Source: Labyrinthula sp. Ha (Eukaryota; Sar; Bigyra; Labyrinthulida; Labyrinthulaceae). From it: a DNA stretch of 64,000 nucleotides. The notes below the pieces were generated by a model. That model was not told the origin of the DNA, made no database searches, and saw only the letters and a list, made by a program, of their open reading frames with translations. The position numbers and the translations under genes are program-made. The stretch is from positions 496,001 to 560,000 of the forward strand of contig JAALGZ010000020.1 in assembly GCA_015227615.1 (NCBI GenBank), given 5' to 3'. Below, one piece after another: positions 58,040 to 64,000 of this stretch. The stretch's first letter is position 1. Each line of letters opens with the position of its first letter.

Positions 58040-58875
58040 TAACCCGGATATGTCTGATTAAGGACGTTCAATCTTTCTTTCTTTAGCTGAATCTTATTTT
58101 TAACTTCGTTTGTTAAAAACTCTCTTAATCTATCTTCACACTCTTCAACAAATTCAATTCTTATTTTGTTGACCTTTATCCAACGGTTAACTTTTTCATA
58201 ACTATCATACTTAACGGACAACAGCTTAATAACAGAAATGCATATAATAAAAGGAGGATATAAAAATATAACATCTGTAAGATATGTATCATTCAGTAAG
58301 TTAAAAGTGTCCTGTTGAATGTCTTTTGATTTGTCTTCAAGAATAGATGATAGTTTAGAAAAACAAACATCCATACTTTGAAAGGGGTGATAGAGTACTA
58401 GGTCGCATGATAAGGCAGCTATAATTTCTAGTTCACACAGTAGCATATCATCTTTAGAAGGAGTAAAACCTCTTAGAAGAGCTTCTAAGTAAACATCCTT
58501 CTTCTTAATTTGTCTAAACTTTTCGGACTGCAACGCATTTATCGTAAGATCAAGTTGAATTTGACCTATCCCTTCAGTTTTCGCACCTAAGTATATGGAA
58601 GTAAAGGCTGCTAACCTTCTATCCAACTTTTCTGATGAGATTTCTAGAACTGCTCGTTTATAGAAAACTACAGAAGACAAACCAACAATGAAGTGGAAAC
58701 CAATACACCTGTTCAGTGCAAAAATAAACTTTATGCAAGAAAAGTCAATATGCGTAAAATTTGATAAGCTCGACGAGTTGGCGACTGAATTCTTGATTTT
58801 TTGGTTTAATTCTGGGCGACTGAAAGTCCAGTTCTTTAGCTGCGTGCTGTTCCAATATGATATTGTCATTCTCAT
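58039..58875 (-). CDS. CCNC: Cyclin C-like (Mediator kinase-module cyclin)
   Basis: Cyclin C pairs with CDK8 in the Mediator kinase module, controlling RNA polymerase II transcription. The first ATG of the frame, at 58873-58875, gives 278 residues starting MRMTISYWNSTQLKNWTFSR. This matches the cyclin C hallmark (N-F-W-x-S-S-x-x-x-x-W). The cyclin box follows, with a helix-1 to helix-3 arrangement around IKFIFALNRCIGFHFIVGLSSVVFYKRAVL (two blocks) and DRRLAAFTSIYLGAKTEG. A helix-4/5 region (KDDMLLCELEIIAALSCDLVLYHPFQSM) carries the conserved E-x-x-x-L-x-x-x-L-x-x-D pattern. A second, weaker cyclin fold completes the protein. It lies directly upstream of the Sel1-repeat gene on the same strand with a one-base overlap. 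Cyclin H or K are less likely alternatives. Confidence 0.78.
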   Translation of the reverse strand: MRMTISYWNSTQLKNWTFSRPELNQKIKNSVANSSSLSNFTHIDFSCIKFIFALNRCIGFHFIVGLSSVVFYKRAVLEISSEKLDRRLAAFTSIYLGAKTEGIGQIQLDLTINALQSEKFRQIKKKDVYLEALLRGFTPSKDDMLLCELEIIAALSCDLVLYHPFQSMDVCFSKLSSILEDKSKDIQQDTFNLLNDTYLTDVIFLYPPFIICISVIKLLSVKYDSYEKVNRWIKVNKIRIEFVEECEDRLREFLTNEVKNKIQLKKERLNVLNQTYPG

Positions 58876-61555
58876 GATGTGGTAATGCAACCTTGCAGTG
58901 TTAGAGAAATTGATACAAAGAATTTTCACATATACAATGAAGTTTCAAATGCAGAATATTCATCAGCGAAATAAACCACAGCTAAACATTATATACTTAA
59001 AGAAATTGTATTCCCCATTTAAATCACATAAGTTTCCTTAAAAATTAAATATTATCATCATAGTAATCAAGTTTCACAAGAATGGTTTGTAACACAATCC
59101 CACATGAACATGCTGCTTGCATAAAATGGATAGAGCAACGTTACCATAAATATTTGCAATGTATGCACTATTATTTTCCTGAATGAGATTTTTTTTTATA
59201 TTTTTATCATATTTTTCTTAGTAAAGCGCATGACGCTAACACCAGAAATGTACTCTGCGTCACATGTTAAAATAAATCAAAAGAATAAAGCTAAATGTAT
59301 TTCTTCATTTTCTAATGGCTAATAATTCAAATGCATTAAATTCAAGCTAATCAAATGTCTTTATAAGATTCAGTATGAAAATTTATTACAAAGTTTGCAA
59401 ATTTTCTTGGGCAACCTTCTTACTCACAGGAATCACTGCTCCAGCATTACTGTATCGATCTAGTATGGGTCTAGGCATTTATTAACGAGTGAATATGTAT
59501 CATATGTGAAATAAACTTTCCACACTTGATAATTAACAACACAATGCCCATACACCTTCTTGACCTTTAAATTTTATTTTGCCATTCAACACTATTTTGT
59601 GCTATGCGCTGTGTTAGTGTTCATCTTCCAGTTATTTGTGACAGATAAAAATCGGCCATTACTTATTGTTCATAGCTCTTTCCTAAACTCCAGCTTCTTT
59701 CTGATTATGTTGATGTACCAATAAAAATATTTGATTATTGACTATCGTTTTAATCATTTAAGAGAAGAGATACGTGGTACCAGGCTCCCTGACTCAAAAG
59801 TACTGTATTAATACATCGTATGAAAACCGTATAAATGCCAAATTACACCCAGTTTTGGGTAATCAGTGACTTATTCCCAAAACCTACGATCCATGTTCAT
59901 GAGGTTATCATTGAAAACCAAGATGAAATACTGTTCTTCTGAGAAGTTTATTGCTGGTAAGTTGAACCAAATCATTATTTATGCTCAATTTTAATCATAA
60001 TCAACTAATAGAAACTAAAACTAAGGTGTTCATAGTGTACGATAAAACAAAGGGCCAATTTATTATTGATAGCTTATATCATGGCCGCCTCTTACCAAAA
60101 TTTCATAGTTGATACTCTTGAGTACTACTATCATGTTATTTACACTTTGGCATGTCTTCTGCATTCTGTTTCGTTATCCAGAATGAATAGGGTTTTCACC
60201 CTTAAGTTAATATAAATCGAAACTTTTTCGTTTAATGTAATTCTAGAAGCAAGATTTTTACGTTGTCTCAATAGTATCAGTGTGGTACAGTATAATTTTA
60301 ATCAACCAAAGAAACAAATCAGTCTTGTAATAATAAGTATAACCAGGAAACCCAGAAGTTATATGACTTGTCAATTTTCATCAGCAGAAATACCCTAACC
60401 CCATGCATTGCTATGAATGAATTCAGTATTTTATCCATGTTGCATTATGATATCTGTTTTCTGCACAGTATGAGCATGATCACCACTATTTTCATTGGTG
60501 CTGGGGCTAACCTCCAATAAATATTATTCAATAATCTCTTACCTAAAAGAGAATAGACTTTGGTATCGTAAGTAAGGATGGACATTATTCATACACAATT
60601 GTATGATACTAGGCATGATGTAGCGCAATGCTGCATAATTCACACCCTGTAGAACACCTACCCAAAGCAAAAATTTAAACCCAAACTTATTATCGCCATA
60701 ACTTCGCAAATTCTATAATAATTTAAATTATCCTTTTCTAAATACACATACTTTCATGTTGAGTTGAAATAATTCAACAGGTTTACGATGTACAAAATAC
60801 TAAAAAATGGCCTCGTATGCAACGAGACCTCTACACCAGCACAGAGACTCGTATTTTCCAAGGAAATTGAGCCAAATAGCTATTAGCTGGTTAAAACATT
60901 TATCAATATATTTATTAGGATTTAATCTTAAAGTCGAATTTAGTTTGTGAACGTACCGAGGCTGTGGAATACTGCCGTTAGTTTGTTCTTTGGTCCTACG
61001 TTCATCACTCTGTTTCAATCTTTAGGGAGGGACAGTATTTCTCTTAAAATGAACTTCAGTAGGATTTTTGGTTGAAGAAACTGTAATTCAATCTAAATTT
61101 ACAAGTAATTTTCCTCCAACAACAGCGGAACAAGCTACATGCTAAACGTTAGACATTTGTTCTGTTGAAGTAGTGCTACGATTTCTGAATGAGAATGGTT
61201 CGCTAGTTGAGCGGAAAAAGGTTACAAGGTTGAAAGCTATCTTTAAGTGTCTGTTCATTTTCTTAAGTGTTAAGTAGTTGCTTTCTCTCAAGGTTACGTC
61301 CAAATTTTACAAGTTTTAGACCATTGTACTTGATTACATTTCCCAAAAGATGTCTATAGGAAAACTTCCATTGTGAATTAAATAGCATTTTAACAATTTA
61401 ACTCTTAATACTTAAACTTAATATTAAATATCCCATAAGAACATAGTTGGCTATCCTGAAGATGGCCAATCATCATTAGAATAGGAAATCTCCGACGATT
61501 GTGTGATTGCCCAAAATTCACCAACAAAATAGACAAAACTGCAGAGTGGAACATT
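58876..61555. other. 2.7-kb divergent intergenic region
   Basis: AT-rich sequence between divergent cyclin and PIP-kinase genes. A frame at 60800-61018 (-) shows no domain. Sequence just before 61556 is open in the PIP-kinase frame from about 61460 but has no ATG, so an upstream exon of that gene may lie here. Confidence 0.45.
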
Positions 61556-62600
61556 ATGCCCGATGTGTTAACTTTAGGCGGTGCAGATGATTGTAAAACA
61601 TACAACGATGCAAGTTTTGCAAAGGTTCGCTCCTATTTTGGTATTTCTGATAACTTTGCTCGTGAATCTTTTGATTTTAATACTCTGAAACCGTCTGGGG
61701 GTAAAGGTGGTGATCCCCTAGTACTTACTTCTGACTCTCTTTATTTCATTAAACAAATAAATTCTAATGATCAAAAAATTCTAGTAGATAAATCTTTCTC
61801 CTTTGAATTATGTGAACATGTAATAGATACTCAAAAACCTAGTATTTTAGCACCAATCTTAGCTCACTTTAGCAAAGGTGGATTAAATTACATAGCAATG
61901 ATTAATGCCCTACATTTTCAAGGAACATACAAAAAGCAGTATGATTTGAAAGGTTGTGCGGATGATAAGTTATTGTTAGATGATGGTAAGAAAGTAGAAC
62001 CGGTTCATAAAAGAATTTGGCGCTTGGATATTCGATTAGGTATAACAACTGAGAAGCGAAGAAAATACAAGAAAGGAAAACTTGAAGCTTTGCATCACCC
62101 ATTATTGCCTTTAACAAAGGTAAATAAGGATATTTTACTGGAAGCTATAAAACACGATACTGCATTTCTACAGAAGTGGAAACTAATGGACTATTCTCTT
62201 ATTGTTGGTGTAGTAGATAAAAGTACAATAGAAAATGAAGATAATTTGAAATCCAAGTTTACTACAAGTGCTGAACTCTATGCAGGAAAGGATCTGCATA
62301 CAGTTTCCTTGTATCATGAAACTGATTACATAGTTTTGTAAGTATTCTGTGCTTGCTTTATTTTTTAGTGTTGGGATAATTGATTTTCTACAAAGATGGG
62401 ATGTTAAGAAAAAGATTGCTAAAAAGATAAAAATGTTTGAGAGAAATAAAGCTACTGTTCCACCAACCAAGTATGCTGAACGATTTGTTAAGCACTTTGA
62501 ATTTGTATTGATCGCTCACGATGAGGATGTAGAGGAGCAACATGGCAGAAGAGATGCGGTAAATAAGCCTCACAGATGCTTTCCTTGTGCACTGAGATAA
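61556..62600 (+). CDS. Phosphatidylinositol phosphate kinase, 2 exons
   Basis: Makes PtdIns(4,5)P2 from a monophosphate, regulating membrane traffic and the cytoskeleton. Exon 61556-62337 and exon 62369-62600 join over a 31-nt intron (62338-62368, GTAAGT...TTTTAG). Splicing restores YIVFVGIIDFLQRW, the magnesium-binding IID motif. The 337-residue product shows the Gly-rich loop region (SGGKGGD), the ATP-binding Lys66 (YFIKQI), DLKG (130-133), the catalytic-loop motif MDYSLIVG (211-218), and the C-terminal TVPPTKYAERFVKHF that precedes the end of the kinase core. There is no MORN, GPCR or FYVE fusion. The start is uncertain, because the frame is open upstream and the family often has a longer N-terminus. 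The stop is 9 bp from the convergent RRM gene. Type I versus II cannot be settled here. Confidence 0.9.
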
Positions 62601-62609
62601 GTTCCTAAG

Positions 62610-63008
62610 CTAAAAGTTGGTTTCGTTGTCTTTTGCTTCTTCGTCATTCAAGAAACCTTCTTCATTCAGCTTTTTTCTATACCAGTCGTTCATCTCATGC
62701 CATGAAGGTTTAGTTTGACCAACTTTTATTGCATCTACAGGTGCAATACTTACTCGAAGAACTCTTCCCTTCACTATAGAGCTATCCATGTTAAAAACAG
62801 CTTCTTCTGCATCTTCCTCTTCTTCGAACTCTATAAAACCAAAACCACGGCATCTTGTTAAGGTTTTACCATCTAACTTTGATAAAACACTTTCTTTAGG
62901 GATTTCAAGTGACTTTATTGGGCCAAACGGAATAAAAAGTGCTTCAAAGCCTTGTTCCTTGATTGTATCTGAAATGCCGCCCACAAATACGAATCTCTTA
63001 TATTCCAT
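62610..63008 (-). CDS. Stand-alone RRM protein resembling the CYP33/PPIE RRM
   Basis: A 132-residue single-RRM protein. RNP2 is FVFVGG (6-11, KRFVFVGGI), and RNP1 reads RGFGFIEF (about 55-62). The C-terminal helix region ALFIPFGPIKSLEIP and the sequence after the RRM (GQTKPSWHEMNDWYRKKLNEEG) resemble the RRM and linker of the nuclear cyclophilin CYP33 (PPIE), a spliceosome- and MLL-associated protein. The cyclophilin domain that normally follows is absent: the protein ends after an acidic tail (DEEAKDNETNF), 9 bp before the stop of the convergent kinase gene. It may bind RNA in the spliceosome; whether a partner supplies cyclophilin activity is unknown. The ATG at 63006-63008 is the first in frame. 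Confidence 0.82.
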   Translation of the reverse strand: MEYKRFVFVGGISDTIKEQGFEALFIPFGPIKSLEIPKESVLSKLDGKTLTRCRGFGFIEFEEEEDAEEAVFNMDSSIVKGRVLRVSIAPVDAIKVGQTKPSWHEMNDWYRKKLNEEGFLNDEEAKDNETNF

Positions 63009-64000
63009 TAGGTTGTATGTGGTAATTCACCATCGTTTTATATATCAAGATGTTTCACATTATGTTGGGTATAGATATTGGGATAGTTAATACAGGATTT
63101 TGAGAAACAAGGAATAAGTACCTACATTCTAATGGAACTAGTGTGCTTACTTGTGAATTGAATTAGTGACATATTCTCTTTATCTAACTACTTAATACTA
63201 TGCCCAAGATTCGGTTTCAAACTACACATATTTTCCGAATTGATTCAGTTTCATGATCTGCAAGTTATATAGTCTTATTCCCCAAAATAGAATCCGCGTA
63301 CGAGTTCATATAAATCTTTGCATAAATATATTCAGCAGAATATTAAATTGATTGTGATCTTGAGTGTAGGAAAATATTAAATGTTTTTTTTGGAAATTCA
63401 TTCATAGCACGACCAAATGTTAGTTACATTTGGGTGACATGTATGCCTTCAGATCTATAGCGCCATCACTCATATTTTTATTGCATTACATTATTTTAAG
63501 CTTTTAACCTGAAAAAGAAAGGAAGAAGACATATAGTTGGCTATTTCAACTGTTCTTTCGGATTCAGGGCCGTTGAGATGTATATGTTTTCATGTTTTTT
63601 CCGCTATCACATATGGTAATTTTAATGACATGTACATTTAGTTGTAAAGAATCATAACCCTTAATGATTATTCTTCAGTTTTGTCCTATATGGGAAATAA
63701 GTTTGCATAATATCACCAGTAAATTTTAAAGGGGTTTCATTAATAAGACTTTTTTTCTGTCAAGAGTTCCAAGCGCCCCATTTGGAGTATTTTCCTAAGA
63801 CAATACACCACCTAGAAATAGCTTTGAGTTTCAGGTTGCGGTAGGTAGCCTAGCATTCTATATGACTAGTTATGAATTTCATGGAAAGAATGGCTATGAT
63901 AGGTCATTATCTTGATGGGTTTATGCTGTACAGATATCACAGTCTTAAATATTATATTGTTGAGAATTTTCATAGGTAGATAGATCTATTGAGTTTTTCC
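63009..64000. other. Intergenic, nothing seen
   Basis: AT-rich sequence upstream of the RRM gene, with no supported feature up to the window edge. Confidence 0.5.

Noticed and set aside
58660-58720. Possible in-frame intron in the cyclin gene
   Set aside because: A GTGTAT...TGTAG stretch of 41 nt breaks the frame when removed, and the unspliced sequence matches cyclin helices well.
59990-60085. Fourth copy of the MITE-like repeat
   Set aside because: Only short matches (TTATTGATA context) and no alignable core. Not above chance in AT-rich DNA.
1-64000. CRISPR arrays, rRNA genes, telomere repeats, organellar DNA
   Set aside because: No regularly spaced repeats, no rRNA-like conserved blocks, no telomeric runs, and gene content is nuclear.

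Overview
The window is nuclear DNA of a unicellular eukaryote: AT-rich and gene-poor, with the standard genetic code (TAA, TAG and TGA all end clear genes). Its hallmark is ultrashort spliceosomal introns. I could place eight, of 27 to 31 nt, all GT...TAG, by restoring conserved protein families across them. Four open reading frames that look truncated are joined this way, and one 30-nt intron hides in frame inside a sirtuin. Introns this short and uniform are known from scattered protist groups, several of them in or near the SAR supergroup. I cannot name the organism, and the lineage suggestion is inference.

Layout. 2.4-9.7 kb is a cluster: a MORN-repeat protein (-), a two-intron coiled-coil protein (+), a SIRT6-type sirtuin (-), a small tail-anchored protein (+) and an ABHD17-like alpha/beta hydrolase with a myristoylation signal (-). 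After a 5.6-kb gap come holocytochrome c synthase with a C-terminal Cx9C extension (+) and a seven-helix membrane protein with an EGF-like N-terminus (-) at 15.4-17.6 kb. Mitochondrial EF-Tu is at 23.6-24.9 kb. A 1,457-residue protein with about 12 membrane helices and a long TPR tail is at 28.9-33.2 kb. RPA1 is at 41.6-43.4 kb and a USP-like protein without recognisable catalytic residues at 47.1-48.8 kb. 53.9-58.9 kb holds an M14 carboxypeptidase with a C-terminal anchor, a LamG/Sel1-repeat ER protein and cyclin C; the last two overlap by one base. 61.6-63.0 kb holds a phosphatidylinositol phosphate kinase and a stand-alone CYP33-like RRM protein.

Convergent genes are packed very tightly (4, 9, 34 and 44 bp between stop codons), whereas most other intergenic spaces are kilobases long. 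Those spaces contain mobile DNA: a minus-strand SINE-like insertion with a 13-bp target duplication and an A tail; a MITE-like family of about 205 bp with two complete copies and one eroded copy; a 128-bp inverted-repeat element upstream of the large TPR gene; a 60-nt hairpin; and two less AT-rich, stop-riddled stretches (19.3-21.1 and 34.6-38.8 kb) that look like decayed coding elements.

Functionally these are mostly housekeeping genes: chromatin and transcription (sirtuin, cyclin C, RRM), replication and repair (RPA1), mitochondrial biogenesis (EF-Tu, HCCS), ER quality control (Sel1-repeat protein) and lipid or membrane signalling (PIP kinase, ABHD17-like, 7TM). They do not form a single pathway. 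I see no prokaryote-style operon, CRISPR array, rRNA or intact canonical tRNA.
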